A stretch of DNA of 64,000 nt from Jeotgalibacillus alimentarius (GCF_000829445.1 NZ_JXRQ01000025.1:248001-312000); one strand, 5' to 3'; shown: positions 8,642-18,223, counted from the stretch's first letter. Notes: generated by a model not told the origin, from the sequence alone. Translations and numbers: made by a program.

Positions 8642-9880
8642 TTAGTTGTAGAAGCGTTTGAAGCTTTCAAATTTGGACTGCCAGTAGCCGCCAGCCAGAC
8701 TTGAAATGGTGACACCATTATCTCCGGCATGGATAAACTGGTTGCCTCCAATGTAAATGCCTACGTGTGAAATCCCTTGTTTATATGTATTTTCGAAAAA
8801 TACGAGATCTCCCGGCTGCGGGTTGCTGACTTCAAAAGACCGTGCGTGCTGGCCTTCTGAATTGGTACGTGTGATATCAAACCCTGCCTGCTTGTGTACG
8901 TAGTAAATAAAACCGCTGCAATCAAATCCGCCCGGTGCTGTGCCGCCCCATGCATAAGGCGTACCAAGGTGCGACTGGGCCTCTGCAAGCAGTTTGCTGA
9001 CGCTCGCTGTCACATTCTCTGAGCCCTGTGAAGTCTGGACTGGTCCTGCAGATGGCTGGACAGATTGAACTGACCCTTTTAAACGAAGCTTCTGACCGAC
9101 TCTGATCATGTCTGAAGTCAGCTGATTAATATTCTTTAATTCTGACAGCGACATTTTATGTAAGACTGCAATTTTACTGAGCGTGTCGCCGCCTTTTACG
9201 ATATAGTCACTGATGGCTGGCTGCGCTGTACCTGTCGGCTGTGCCTGCTGAGCAGTTGCACCCTGGCCGCTGACCGTCAGCTTTTGTCCAGCGTATATGA
9301 TGTGTCCGTTCAGACCGTTTAATTCCATCAGTTTCGCAAGACTGATATTGTGTTCCGCTGCAATTTTAGATAATGTGTCACCAGGTTTGATCGTATATGT
9401 ACTGCTGCCTGTAACAGCTGGAGTCTCAGTATTTGCCGGCTGACTGGCTGTTGCAGCGCCTATTAATTTTAATGACTGGCCTGGATGAATGATATGAGAT
9501 GACAACTGATTAAGTGCAGTGAGATCAGCTACTTTTGTACCTGTTTTGGCTGAGATTGCTGATAAAGTATCCCCTGGCTGTACGATATAGACTGCCGCCT
9601 GCACTGATGCAGCGCCGGTGCTGTTACCTGCAGGAGCTGTTGCCGCTGTAAAGGTTGCCGGCTCTGCAGAAATCTTCAGTACCTGATTCGGCCGTATGAG
9701 TTCAGAACTCAGGTTATTTAACTTTTTAATATGGTCGACAGACGTTTGATATTTGTTTGCAATCTTCCAAAGAGAATCCCCGCTCGATACCTTGTGGGTA
9801 CTTGCCTGGGCTTCCGAATCCGTTCCCCCAAAAGCCGCCACAGCTATCGTTGCTGCAGCCGTATACAACCACTTCTTCAA
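8642..9880 (-). CDS. Secreted LysM / NlpC-P60 peptidoglycan endopeptidase
   Basis: About 412 residues: signal peptide ending near DSEAQA, four LysM repeats (about residues 25-70, 95-138, 160-203, 225-268; each with GDTLSKIA- or GDSLWKIA-like cores), then a C-terminal NlpC/P60 domain. Catalytic Cys is in FDCSGFIYYV, His in ISHVGIYIG, and the third polar position near FIHAG. It cleaves D-gamma-glutamyl-diaminopimelate bonds during wall growth or cell separation, like LytF/LytE/CwlS. The GTG at 9889 is too close to GAAGGAG, so the TTG at 9880 (10-base spacing) is preferred. It has its own terminator. Confidence 0.93.
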   Translation of the reverse strand: MKKWLYTAAATIAVAAFGGTDSEAQASTHKVSSGDSLWKIANKYQTSVDHIKKLNNLSSELIRPNQVLKISAEPATFTAATAPAGNSTGAASVQAAVYIVQPGDTLSAISAKTGTKVADLTALNQLSSHIIHPGQSLKLIGAATASQPANTETPAVTGSSTYTIKPGDTLSKIAAEHNISLAKLMELNGLNGHIIYAGQKLTVSGQGATAQQAQPTGTAQPAISDYIVKGGDTLSKIAVLHKMSLSELKNINQLTSDMIRVGQKLRLKGSVQSVQPSAGPVQTSQGSENVTASVSKLLAEAQSHLGTPYAWGGTAPGGFDCSGFIYYVHKQAGFDITRTNSEGQHARSFEVSNPQPGDLVFFENTYKQGISHVGIYIGGNQFIHAGDNGVTISSLAGGYWQSKFESFKRFYN

Positions 9881-10040
9881 CCCGCACACTCTCCTTCAAA
9901 CTGTTAAATTCAATTAACCTGTCCTATTAATTATCAGATAATTAAAATATAAGTCTATAATACTTCCTTTTGGGAGGTAAGTGATATTACAAAAGTGTTA
10001 CAAATAAATTTAGAAAAGGGCCTTTTTGAGGACAAGGAAA

Positions 10041-10168
10041 GGGACAGAGTTCGCACTCTGCGGGGACGGAGTTCATACTCTATTTTAGAGCTAACTCTGT
10101 CCCCGGCATGTGGAGTGCAAACTCCGTCCCCAAATCAAACTCTGTCCCGGAGTATAAACTCCGTCCCC
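10041..10168. repeat. GGGGACGGAGTT palindromic repeat, locus 6 (longest)
   Basis: About 128 bases with at least six arms: GGGACAGAGTT, GGGGACGGAGTT, then four right-hand arms alternating CTG and CCG types. The last arm ends 8 bases before the stop codon of the SLH phosphodiesterase. Confidence 0.95.
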
Positions 10169-10175
10169 CAAAACT

Positions 10176-12698
10176 CTATTCCATCAACATATAAATCAGC
10201 TTCGCGGCCTGGGCGCGGGTTGCCGGCTGTTTAGGGCCGAAGTTGCCGTTGTTTAGGCCTTGCATGTAGCCAAGTTCTGTGGCTGCGCTGACTTCTTCTG
10301 TGAAGTAGATGTTGTCCTGGTCAGTGTAGTTTGTTGTTGTATCTGCCTGGTAGTCTGTGTTGTTTTTAACATTATAGGCACGTACGAGCATGGCAGCCAT
10401 TTGTTCGCGGCTGATTTCGCGGTACGGTGCAAATGTGCTGTCTGTGATACCTGTTGTGATGCCTGCTTCGAACGCTGCGTTGATCTCATCTGCATAAGCA
10501 CCAGTTACATCGTCAAAGTAGCTGTCGCCTTCTGCTGTTAGGTTCAGTGCGCGAACTACAAGTGCTGCAAATTGTGCACGCGTGACTTTGCCTTCTGTAT
10601 CAAATGTGCCGTTCGGTTTACCTTTAACAATGCGATTTGTAGCGAGTATTTCGATGTATTCTTTTGCCCAGTGACCTTCTATATCAGTGAAAACGATAAC
10701 ACCTGGTAATTCCGTTACGTATTCATCAAATGTCAGGCTGTATTTAGCAAAACCATTCTCGCCTTCACCCACATAAGCGATATTGCTATCTTCTGTCAGG
10801 TAATCCTGCGCTTTTGGTGATGATTCAAATACAACATTTACATCAGCATCGATTGGAGTAAATCTCCAGTTACTGTCTGCAGAAGGGTTGATTGTGCCTT
10901 CTTCTAAAATGTAATTGATCAGTACGTTACGGTTTTCATCCGGTGATTCAATGATAATGTTACTGCCATCGATGCCCGGGAAACCACCGCCGCCGCTTGC
11001 ACGGTAATTATTTGTCGCAACGATAAATTGTTGGTCTGGATCAATTGAAAATCCGTTATACTCAAGGTTTTTGATACGATTAGCTGATTCGTTGATCAAA
11101 TTACCATCGACATCATATTTCAAAGGTTCAGTTACATCAATTTCATACGTAACGCCGTCAATCACGTCATAGTTGTATGAACGGAATTCTCCGTTTACAA
11201 GTTCCTGCTCTTCAGTTGAGTCAGGATCGATTGTGTTAAATTGACCAGCTGAGCGCTCGAGCCATTCTTTTACATCAGCGCCTGTAATCAGAACGGCCTG
11301 CAGCGTATTCGGGTACAAATAGAGGTCCGCTACGTTTTTAATCGCAAGCTCGCCGGCCGGAATGTCTGTGTAGTAAGACGAGTCGCCGCGCGTTCCTGCT
11401 TTAAATGGAGCACCTGCTGATAAAACCGGCAGTCCTTCGTATTCAGTTCCCTGAATATAATTTTCCACATACCATTTCTGAGCGTTCGTGACGATCTGGA
11501 TGGATGGGTCGTCTTTTACCTGAGCAAAATAGCTGTTAATCGGCGCAGTCGTTGTCCCTACAGCACTTCTCACCCATTCAACTGTATCGTTATGGTCCTC
11601 TTCAATCACTTCATAAAGTTCTTCCACGCGGTCAACCAGCGCAGCTCCTTCATCATCCGCAATACCGCGCGTTGATGTCTGTGCGTTCATGACTTCCCAC
11701 TTACCGTCTTTCAGCTGAATATCAAGGTCAACAAGGCCAAGATGGCTGCCCCAATAGCCCGGCATCACAGAAGGCACGCCATTGATCGTTCCTTTTTCAA
11801 CGTCTACCCCTTCAATACCTGCGTAATCTTCAGAAGGGAACACGCCATGTGAGTGGCCGAAAAGAAGCGCATCGATTCCCTCAACTTTTGAAAGATCATA
11901 CGTAGCGTTTTCTTCCATACCGTTTTGCGTCACGGATCCGATACCTGAGTGCGGAATCGCAACGATCAGGTCAGCGCCCTCTGCTTTCATTTGTGGAACG
12001 TACTTCTCAGCAGACTCCACCATATCTTTTGCGATAACTTCCCCTTCTAAATTAGCTTTATCCCACTGCATGATTTGAGGCGGTACGAATCCGATCACAC
12101 CAACCTTAATCTGATGTTCATCGCCCTCTTCATCGACCACTGTGCGCTCAAGAATTTCATAAGGCTTAAAATAAGAAACATCATTTGAAGGATCATCGTC
12201 ACCATCATCTACATACACATTTGAATTCACATATGGAAATGCAGAACCTTCAAGCGACTGATCCAAAAAGTCCAAACCATAGTTAAACTCATGATTCCCA
12301 ATATTCCCGGCATCATAATTCATCATATTCATGACTTTATAAACAGGATGCGTCTCGCCTTCCTTCAGCGGATTCTCCTTCGCAAAATAATCACTCAGCG
12401 GATTCCCCTGAAGCAGATCCCCATTATCAAAAAGCAGACTATTTTTCGCTTCCTCACGCGCTTCCATGACAAGCGCAGCCGTCTTCACCAATCCATATGC
12501 ATCCGTCTCCTGATCCTGATAATAATCATAGTTCACAAGATTCGCATGAATATCAGTCGTCTCCAGGATCCGAAGCTTTACAACATCCTCACCCATCACC
12601 TCAGCATACGACACAGACGGCGTCGCCATTGGCACAATCAACCCCAAAGCCAAAGCTCCTCCAGCAAACGCTTTCAATTTACCACCTTTTCTCACCAT
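10176..12698 (-). CDS. SLH-anchored 2',3'-cyclic-nucleotide phosphodiesterase / 3'-nucleotidase
   Basis: An 840-residue surface enzyme. It has a signal peptide (to about SVSYAEV), a calcineurin-like metallophosphoesterase domain (LRILETTDIHANL, DNGDLLQG, GNHEFNYG, HSGIG, FGHSHG metal ligands; about residues 45-330), a 5'-nucleotidase C-terminal domain (about 390-600), and three SLH motifs (about 665-840: FTDIEGHWAKEYIEILATNRIVKGKPNGTF is one, split here by description). It would release nucleosides and phosphate from extracellular nucleotides while attached to wall polymer. The ATG at 12698 follows AGGGAGGAG. It is a counterpart of the 5'-nucleotidase/SLH protein at 58107. Stop lies next to a repeat. 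Confidence 0.92.
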   Translation of the reverse strand: MVRKGGKLKAFAGGALALGLIVPMATPSVSYAEVMGEDVVKLRILETTDIHANLVNYDYYQDQETDAYGLVKTAALVMEAREEAKNSLLFDNGDLLQGNPLSDYFAKENPLKEGETHPVYKVMNMMNYDAGNIGNHEFNYGLDFLDQSLEGSAFPYVNSNVYVDDGDDDPSNDVSYFKPYEILERTVVDEEGDEHQIKVGVIGFVPPQIMQWDKANLEGEVIAKDMVESAEKYVPQMKAEGADLIVAIPHSGIGSVTQNGMEENATYDLSKVEGIDALLFGHSHGVFPSEDYAGIEGVDVEKGTINGVPSVMPGYWGSHLGLVDLDIQLKDGKWEVMNAQTSTRGIADDEGAALVDRVEELYEVIEEDHNDTVEWVRSAVGTTTAPINSYFAQVKDDPSIQIVTNAQKWYVENYIQGTEYEGLPVLSAGAPFKAGTRGDSSYYTDIPAGELAIKNVADLYLYPNTLQAVLITGADVKEWLERSAGQFNTIDPDSTEEQELVNGEFRSYNYDVIDGVTYEIDVTEPLKYDVDGNLINESANRIKNLEYNGFSIDPDQQFIVATNNYRASGGGGFPGIDGSNIIIESPDENRNVLINYILEEGTINPSADSNWRFTPIDADVNVVFESSPKAQDYLTEDSNIAYVGEGENGFAKYSLTFDEYVTELPGVIVFTDIEGHWAKEYIEILATNRIVKGKPNGTFDTEGKVTRAQFAALVVRALNLTAEGDSYFDDVTGAYADEINAAFEAGITTGITDSTFAPYREISREQMAAMLVRAYNVKNNTDYQADTTTNYTDQDNIYFTEEVSAATELGYMQGLNNGNFGPKQPATRAQAAKLIYMLME

Positions 12699-12818
12699 CA
12701 AAAACTCCTCCCTATGTATCATTGGTTAGATCAACCAGTTTTATTTTACCATTTGGTGGATGGATTTGGGAAGAATGAGAGGAGCAGCCTGAGGTGTTTT
12801 TGTAATAATTTTAAAAGT

Positions 12819-12901
12819 AGCACAGGAGGGACGGAGCTTCGTGTGCCGAAATTAGAATAAATATAAAAATAGCACAGCAAGCTCCGTCCCCACTGTGCCC
12901 C
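12819..12901. repeat. GCACAG-flanked variant repeat (family B), copy 1
   Basis: Inverted arms AGCACAGGAGGGACGGAGCTT and its partner AAGCTCCGTCCCCACTGTGCCC bracket an AT-rich centre that itself contains GTGTGCC and AGCACAG halves. It shares the GGGACGGAG core with the main family but has GCACAG extensions. Confidence 0.75.
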
Positions 12902-12934
12902 TATGAACATTCTTTGTCAAAACCACATTCCCTA

Positions 12935-12963
12935 CTTACATTTCCCGCGCTACATACTATAAT
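12935..12963 (+). promoter_or_regulatory. Putative promoter of the lipoprotein gene 12998
   Basis: TATAAT at 12958-12963 with CTTACA at 12935-12940, spacing 17. It is 34 bases before the start codon. Confidence 0.45.
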
Positions 12964-12997
12964 GGGGTATATCAAGCATAGAAAGGACGTCTGCTTT

Positions 12998-13531
12998 ATG
13001 AAATTCAAATCGCTTTTAGCATTATTATTTGCTTCGATTTTATTGGTTGCTTGCGGTAATGAAGGCACCGAGGAAGCTGCATCTGAGAACAGTGCATCTA
13101 TTGATATAAAAGAACTTGTAAATGATTTCAGTACTCGTGAAGTGAGTGCTGAACAGGCTTCAATCACTGGAGAGACGCTTACGATTACTGAAGAGGACGG
13201 CAGTGAGGAAACACATGATGTGTCAGGTGAGGATTTCTTCGTGTCGATCGCACCTTTTGTTGATCAGACCCACTCGTGCACGTTTCACAGTCTGACTGGG
13301 TGTCAGGGCGAAATGATTGAAGAAACGTTTGACGTTTATATTGAAGATTCAGAAGGCAATGTGATCATCGATGAGAGCATGACCACTTTTGAAAACGGCT
13401 TTATTGACCTGTGGCTGCCACGTGATGAAACGTACAGTGTAGTAATCGAACAAGATGGAATGAGTACAGAAGCTGAGATCTCAACATTTGAAGGAGATCC
13501 AACCTGCATTACAACGATGCAGCTCAGCTGA
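12998..13531 (+). CDS. Lipoprotein of unknown function
   Basis: A 177-residue lipoprotein with signal MKFKSLLALLFASILLVACG (lipobox LVAC) followed by an acidic linker. The body contains a CTFHSLTGCQGEM segment and a distant CITTMQ cysteine, so a disulfide is possible. It reads like a carboxypeptidase-regulatory/Ig-like beta domain (TFDVYIEDSEGNVIIDESMTTFENGFIDLWLPRDETYSVVIEQDG), a fold used in surface adhesion, but the family is not certain. RBS GAAAGGAC lies 9 bases upstream. It ends at a strong bidirectional terminator facing the next lipoprotein gene. Confidence 0.72.
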   Translation: MKFKSLLALLFASILLVACGNEGTEEAASENSASIDIKELVNDFSTREVSAEQASITGETLTITEEDGSEETHDVSGEDFFVSIAPFVDQTHSCTFHSLTGCQGEMIEETFDVYIEDSEGNVIIDESMTTFENGFIDLWLPRDETYSVVIEQDGMSTEAEISTFEGDPTCITTMQLS

Positions 13532-13568
13532 AAAAATGACGCAGGAGACATGAGCCTGCGTCATTTTT
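13531..13568. terminator. Bidirectional terminator between convergent genes
   Basis: AAAAATGACGCAGG / CCTGCGTCATTTTT arms with a 9-base loop, flanked by A/T runs on both sides. It serves both the lipoprotein at 12998 and the minus-strand gene ending at 13568. Confidence 0.9.
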
Positions 13569-14040
13569 CATTCATTTATCTCAAATTCAGCGGCGAGGTT
13601 ATACTTGTCATAGTCACCTGCTTCTCTGAAATCCATGACATCCTTCACAATGCGGTATTCCCCATTTTTCAGCGTACCATATAACCCGTTCCAGGAAGTT
13701 TTCCATTCAACAGCAGAACTTGGCGGCACCGTATACGCGATCGCTTCAAACCCATGATTCCCCTTAAGTATGATCGGAACCTTATACCACCTGCCATTTA
13801 TTTTCTTTTCGAGGGCATAAGATTCACCATATTCCATTTCCTTCTCAGAATCATTCTCAATCACCACAGTCACACCTGTCTTTGAAATTGACTCTTCAAC
13901 CACACTCATGCTGACACCTTCAAAATCATTCACTACTTCAGCATCTGTTGGCTCCCAGGCAGTTTCTTCTACACCGGATAAAGTGCAGCCTGTTAAAAAA
14001 GCACAAAGGTGAGAATTCCTGAAATAATATGCGACTTCAT
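13568..14040 (-). pseudogene. Ig-like lipoprotein with a frameshift in the signal peptide
   Basis: The ATG at 14040 opens a signal peptide (MKSHIISGILTFVLF) that hits TAA in a run of six T residues (minus strand of 13995-14000). Adding one base restores LTGC, a lipobox, and then the continuous body VNDFEGVSMSVVEESISKTGVTVV to the stop at 13568. The body is paralogous to the gene at 14076-14546 (both have EYRI, NGRW/NGEW, EGVSM). It belongs to the bacterial Ig-like lipoprotein group. Either it is a real or phase-variable frameshift in a homopolymer, or a one-base sequencing error. A start further downstream would yield a cytoplasmic protein, which is unlikely. Confidence 0.75.
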
Positions 14041-14075
14041 AGTGCTTTCACCCTTTCTTTCAAACTGTAAATGAT

Positions 14076-14546
14076 CTATTTTATAGTAAATTCCGCAGAA
14101 AGATAATTCCGCTTTTTAAAGCTCTCTGACTCAGAGTAGTTGATTCCTTTCAGGATCCGGTATTCGCCTTTATTAAGCTCCCCGTAAAGCCAATCCCATT
14201 CCATTTCTTTTTCTGCAGATGAGCCTGGGGCAATGGAGTATCCAATCGCGGTAAAACCATATTCCCCTTCAACAGTGATTGGAACTTCAAACCACTCACC
14301 ATTTACCTTTTTCTCGAGTATATAAGCGTTTCCATACATTACCTCTCTGCCAGAATCATTCTTAATCACCACAATCGCACCCTTTGAAGTAACAGACCCT
14401 TCTTTCACTTTCATGCTTACACCCTCTAACGTGTTCACATCCTCAACTTCTGACGGCTCCCAGTCAGCTTCTTCAGCGTTAGTAGTAGAGCATCCGGCTA
14501 AAAGTAACATTAACAACACACCAGATAAAATATGTAATTTAGTCAT
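14076..14546 (-). CDS. Ig-like domain lipoprotein
   Basis: A 156-residue lipoprotein: MTKLHILSGVLLMLLLAGCS signal with the LAGC lipobox, then a single beta-sandwich-like domain (VSMKVKEGSVTSKGAIVVIKND, LEKKVNGEWFEVPI, YGELNKGEYRILK). The pattern matches the immunoglobulin-like domain found in Bacillus surface lipoproteins (PF20251-like). The ATG at 14546 follows AAAAGGAGGTAAAAAC; the longer upstream reading is a translated repeat. It is the intact tandem paralogue of the frameshifted gene 35 bases downstream. Function unknown. Confidence 0.78.
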   Translation of the reverse strand: MTKLHILSGVLLMLLLAGCSTTNAEEADWEPSEVEDVNTLEGVSMKVKEGSVTSKGAIVVIKNDSGREVMYGNAYILEKKVNGEWFEVPITVEGEYGFTAIGYSIAPGSSAEKEMEWDWLYGELNKGEYRILKGINYSESESFKKRNYLSAEFTIK

Positions 14547-14607
14547 GTTTTTACCTCCTTTTGGAATTAGACGTTGTGGAGGGGAGGAAGTTTCATTTGG
14601 GTATTTC

Positions 14608-14678
14608 GGGGACGGAGTTGGCACTCCACTTAGAGTCAGAACTCTGTCCCCTATATTTGGAGTGTTAACTCCGTCCCC
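14608..14678. repeat. GGGGACGGAGTT palindromic repeat, locus 7
   Basis: A left CCG-type arm, a CTG-type right arm and a terminal CCG-type right arm, upstream of the Ig-like lipoprotein gene. Confidence 0.95.
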
Positions 14679-14764
14679 AACCTGCATACTACTAATCTCC
14701 CATATAACATAATAATCCATTTTAGTTTCCAAATTTATGGTACACTTTTATCAATTCTTTGAGA

Positions 14765-14849
14765 GGGCACAACAGGAACGGGGCTTCATGTACTATTTTT
14801 ATATTGATTCTAAAAACAGCACAGTCACCCCCGTCCCCCTTGTGTCACC
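14765..14849. repeat. GCACAG-flanked variant repeat (family B), copy 2
   Basis: A degenerate copy of the 12819 element: GGGCACAACAGGAACGGGGCTT on the left, an AT-rich centre with TATTTTTATATTGATTCTA, then CAGCACAG and CCCCCGTCCCCCTTGTG on the right. Confidence 0.65.
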
Positions 14850-14896
14850 TTGAAACCTTTCTTAAAACCGTCCGTATATCTACTTGAGGTGAAACG

Positions 14897-15727
14897 ATGA
14901 TTTATCAGGAAACGAATACAGATATGTTTTTCAGGATTTTTTATCAGTTGTTTTTTATTGGTTTTGGACTTTTTCTTTTGGCTGCCGGTCTTTTTCCGGT
15001 TTATTTATTGTTTACAATGCCTTCGTGGTGGATTTTGACGGTCGCGTGGATGACGCCTTTTTTGCTTTGGCTTGCATGGTATATGGCTAAGGCATCTAGA
15101 CAAAGTTTTATGAAAGAGAAGTATCTGTCACGCTATGAGATTAAGGATGGCAGATTGACTGGGATGTCTTACAGATTAGATGAAAAGCCGCGGATGCACG
15201 ATGTCGATCTCAATGATGTTCAACGTGTAGTGGTCACTTCATATATTTTGAGACTAAATATTCATCGTCACTCCCATACACTCGACACGCATTACTACAC
15301 ACCGGTAACTGCGCCCGCTTTATATATTGTGAGCGATGATGATGTGGTTGAAATGCTGATCAGTGACCATCACAATCCTGCTACAAATGAATGGCTGCAG
15401 TTTTTTGATGATCAGGGTATTCCGGTAACTTATACAGATGAAATCATGCATTTTATCGGACATACGAAATTCTGGAGTGTAAAAAAGAGAGAGAAATACG
15501 TACGCGATGGAAGTGATCTCGTCGAATACAAAGCGCCATTTAACTGGCCGCACGATGCTGAAGCACTCTATGAAAAATGGAAAAATCAATCTTCTTTAAA
15601 AAGAATGAAAATCGATGAAATTGAACTAAAAACGCATCAGGAAAATCAAAAAAAGAAAAAGTGGCGCTCGTTTTGGGCGGTTATTCTTTGGATATTGATG
15701 ATTATTGCGCTCTTGAGTGCGCTTTAA
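14897..15727 (+). CDS. Membrane protein of unknown function
   Basis: A 276-residue protein with two N-terminal transmembrane helices (about 12-35 and 42-65), a soluble central region with histidine-rich stretches (NIHRHSHTLDTHYY), and a C-terminal basic patch plus one more helix (WRSFWAVILWILMIIALLSAL). The topology is similar to small PH-like or sensor membrane proteins but no family is recognised. RBS GAGGTGAAACG. It ends 10 bases before a palindromic repeat. Confidence 0.65.
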   Translation: MIYQETNTDMFFRIFYQLFFIGFGLFLLAAGLFPVYLLFTMPSWWILTVAWMTPFLLWLAWYMAKASRQSFMKEKYLSRYEIKDGRLTGMSYRLDEKPRMHDVDLNDVQRVVVTSYILRLNIHRHSHTLDTHYYTPVTAPALYIVSDDDVVEMLISDHHNPATNEWLQFFDDQGIPVTYTDEIMHFIGHTKFWSVKKREKYVRDGSDLVEYKAPFNWPHDAEALYEKWKNQSSLKRMKIDEIELKTHQENQKKKKWRSFWAVILWILMIIALLSAL

Positions 15728-15737
15728 AAGTGGACTT

Positions 15738-15809
15738 GGGGGACAAAGTTGGCACTTCATGTGGAATGCCAACTCTGTCCCCCAATTTCGGAGTATTAAC
15801 TCCGTCCCC
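15738..15809. repeat. GGGGACGGAGTT palindromic repeat, locus 8
   Basis: The left arm is GGGGGACAAAGTT (degenerate), the middle arm CTG-type, and the right arm AACTCCGTCCCC, directly after the stop at 15727. Confidence 0.92.
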
Positions 15810-15861
15810 AATATTTTTTACCGGCCAATAGTTATGCACGAAATAATGAGGGGGAATGGAT

Positions 15862-16948
15862 ATGAAGAGGTTTGTGGTAGGGACAGCTATGCTGTTATTG
15901 TTAGCTGGCTGCGGATGGTCCGGTAAGTGGCTCATCTATGCAGGAAGAACCGCCGGAGATTGAGATGAATCCTACTGAGTTTGAGACAATTGAGGAAGTG
16001 GACGGGAAAGCAGTTATTGGAGAGCTTGAAGACCCTGGTACGGATTCTGAACCTTCGACTGACACTGTGGAAACAACAATCGTTGTGGAAGACTATTTTG
16101 AAAGTTATGAAGCGATGGAGCGTGCAGGGCTTTTATTTATAAAGCACGAGGAACCGCGCAAAGGAGTCTGGATTGGTCTTCATCACCCAGAGGATCACCT
16201 TGATGCACTGACTGCTTATTTGCAGGAAAAGGCAGATGAAGGAAAGATACCTTACAATCGTGTTCACATTTATTATGCACCATTTACTCAGAAGGATTTG
16301 GCAGACCGGACACGTCTTGTGGCAGATGAGGTGAGCCGGATTGCTTCAAAGTATGAAGGGACAGGCTTTGAAGTCAGCACAGACTTTCATACTGGAGAAC
16401 CGATTGTTACTCATAACTTTTTAAATGAAGATGATAAAGCAGAATTACAGGTTGCGTTCCCACAATATAAAATCAACTTTGAAAATGGAGGGACACAGGT
16501 TCCTGAAAAAGAGAGTGATCGGGTGCTCGAGCCCGATTCACCTGTGACAGATAATCCTGAATTAAGTGGTCAATATATTTTTGAGGTCGAGGAAGATGCC
16601 TTTTCTACTGCTGAAGCAGGTGCAATAGCAGGAGAACAATTTGACGCAACCGATTGGTCTTTTAAAGGGGCTGCTGAACAGTTAAAGGTCGGTCAGCGTG
16701 TCGAAGTAGATGGGACCGGTTTCTCACTCACCTCTTACCCAGAACAATCTGGGGCCGTCATTGTTAAAATTCTCCCATCCTATCAGCCTCAGGACGCAGA
16801 TAAAACAGAGGAACAAATCGTACAGGAACTCGTACAAATGAATTCCTTTCGTAAACCCAATATCAAAACCATTTCAGAACTGACCTATGTTCAAGCTGCG
16901 GACAAATGGACCGCTTCCGTTATAAATAGTGAGAATGACCAGGTTTAA
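15862..16948 (+). pseudogene. DUF3221-type lipoprotein with a frameshift after the lipobox
   Basis: The ATG at 15862 gives the signal MKRFVVGTAMLLLLAGCG, but this frame stops 34 codons in. The long body (from about 15926; first ATG in its frame at 15938) is offset by one base. The body has an acidic linker, a region of unknown fold, and a C-terminal segment (YIFEVEEDAFSTAEAGAI, KVGQRVEV, YPEQSGAVIVKIL) resembling DUF3221/YobA. One indel between about 15915 and 15930 would restore a 360-residue lipoprotein. RBS GGGGGAATGGAT supports the upstream start. It is a decayed gene or a sequence error, and is the second such case nearby. Confidence 0.72.
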
Positions 16949-16988
16949 GAGATCGTTGTACCGGATTAAAACTGACCATTTCAGAATT

Positions 16989-17059
16989 GGGGACGGAGTT
17001 GGCACTTCGAATGGAGTGGCAACTCTGTCCCCGAATGGTGGAGTATTAACTCCGTCCCC
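16989..17059. repeat. GGGGACGGAGTT palindromic repeat, locus 9
   Basis: Same three-arm structure (CCG left, CTG middle, CCG right) between the DUF3221 gene and the SLH protein at 17128. Confidence 0.95.
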
Positions 17060-17127
17060 AAAGTTGAATCCTATCTCCCTTCAAACTCGTCTATACTCAG
17101 TAACAACAAATTCCAGGAGGTTTTATC

Positions 17128-18216
17128 ATGAAAAAGTACATAACAGGAGCTGCGGTGGCACTTGGGTTGAGTACGTTCCCCTTAGCAGCGGATGCTTCAT
17201 TTAGTGATGTGACAATGTATGGTGAAGAGATCAATTATTTAACAGATCTGGATATCATTAAAGGGTATGAAAACGGTGAATTCAGACCTGGCAATCAGGT
17301 GACGAGACTGCAGGCTGTGCAGATGATTTTGCGCGGACTTCAGGCTGAGCCTGATGATGAGGGCAGTGCTGAATTTAGCGATATTGACGCTGGCGATTAT
17401 GGTTATGATGAAATTTCTGAAGCGGTTGAGCTTGGCATTATTTCGGGTAAAACGGATGCGGAGACTGGCGAGCAGTATTTTGATCCGTATGCGCCTCTGA
17501 CTCGTTCACAAATGGCAAAGATCTTAACAAATGCTTATGGTCTTGAAGAGGAGTGGAATTACTTCTTTACAGATATCAGTCATGATCACTGGGCAAAAGA
17601 TTATGTAGATACGCTGGCTTCTCATGGGATTTCTACCGGTTATGAAGACCGCACGTTCAGACCTGATCAGCAGATTAAACGCAGTCACTTTGCGTTATTT
17701 ATGGCGCGAATGCTTGATGATCGTTTTGTGGAAGGCGACGTGATGGAGTATGTGAGTTATATGCCTGATCCGGAGGACTATGTAGTCGAATATGAAGATT
17801 ATAAGAGTATCTATGAATTTCAAGGCTTTCAGGAAGATGGCTCTGCGTTATGGATGATCACGAGAGAACCGGAAAGCGACTCTCCTTATCCACTCACGAA
17901 ATTTCAAGCTTATAAAGAAACGTCAGAAGGTCTTTTCACAAAAGATGCTTCTAATAAAGAATTGTTTGATAGGCGGGATTTCTGGCTTGATATACCTTAT
18001 CCTATTACTGAAGATGAGGAATTCTACTATGGTCATTATAACGGGACTGTTCATCTACTTGATTCTTATGAAGCAGATGGTCAGATTTATAAAAATGTTG
18101 TGCGTATTTATGCATCAGGCGGACCAAATGGCAATGAAGAAGTTGAAGGTTATTATGCGCCTAACGAAGGATATATTGATGGAAAATTCGGGTTTATCGG
18201 TGGCGAACCATATTAA
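17128..18216 (+). CDS. SLH-domain surface protein
   Basis: A 362-residue secreted protein: signal peptide (to about PLAADASF), three SLH repeats (about 24-70 FSDVTMYGEEINYL; 84-140; 143-198 FTDISHDHWAKDYVDTLASHGISTGYEDRTF region), then a C-terminal domain of about 160 residues without a recognised family (many aromatic and acidic residues, ending DGKFGFIGGEPY). The N-terminal SLH position matches the MBL-fold proteins at 19460 and 22293, so these three form a set in which different cargo domains follow the same anchor. RBS CCAGGAGGTTTTATC. Confidence 0.85.
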   Translation: MKKYITGAAVALGLSTFPLAADASFSDVTMYGEEINYLTDLDIIKGYENGEFRPGNQVTRLQAVQMILRGLQAEPDDEGSAEFSDIDAGDYGYDEISEAVELGIISGKTDAETGEQYFDPYAPLTRSQMAKILTNAYGLEEEWNYFFTDISHDHWAKDYVDTLASHGISTGYEDRTFRPDQQIKRSHFALFMARMLDDRFVEGDVMEYVSYMPDPEDYVVEYEDYKSIYEFQGFQEDGSALWMITREPESDSPYPLTKFQAYKETSEGLFTKDASNKELFDRRDFWLDIPYPITEDEEFYYGHYNGTVHLLDSYEADGQIYKNVVRIYASGGPNGNEEVEGYYAPNEGYIDGKFGFIGGEPY

Positions 18217-18223
18217 ATAGTTT

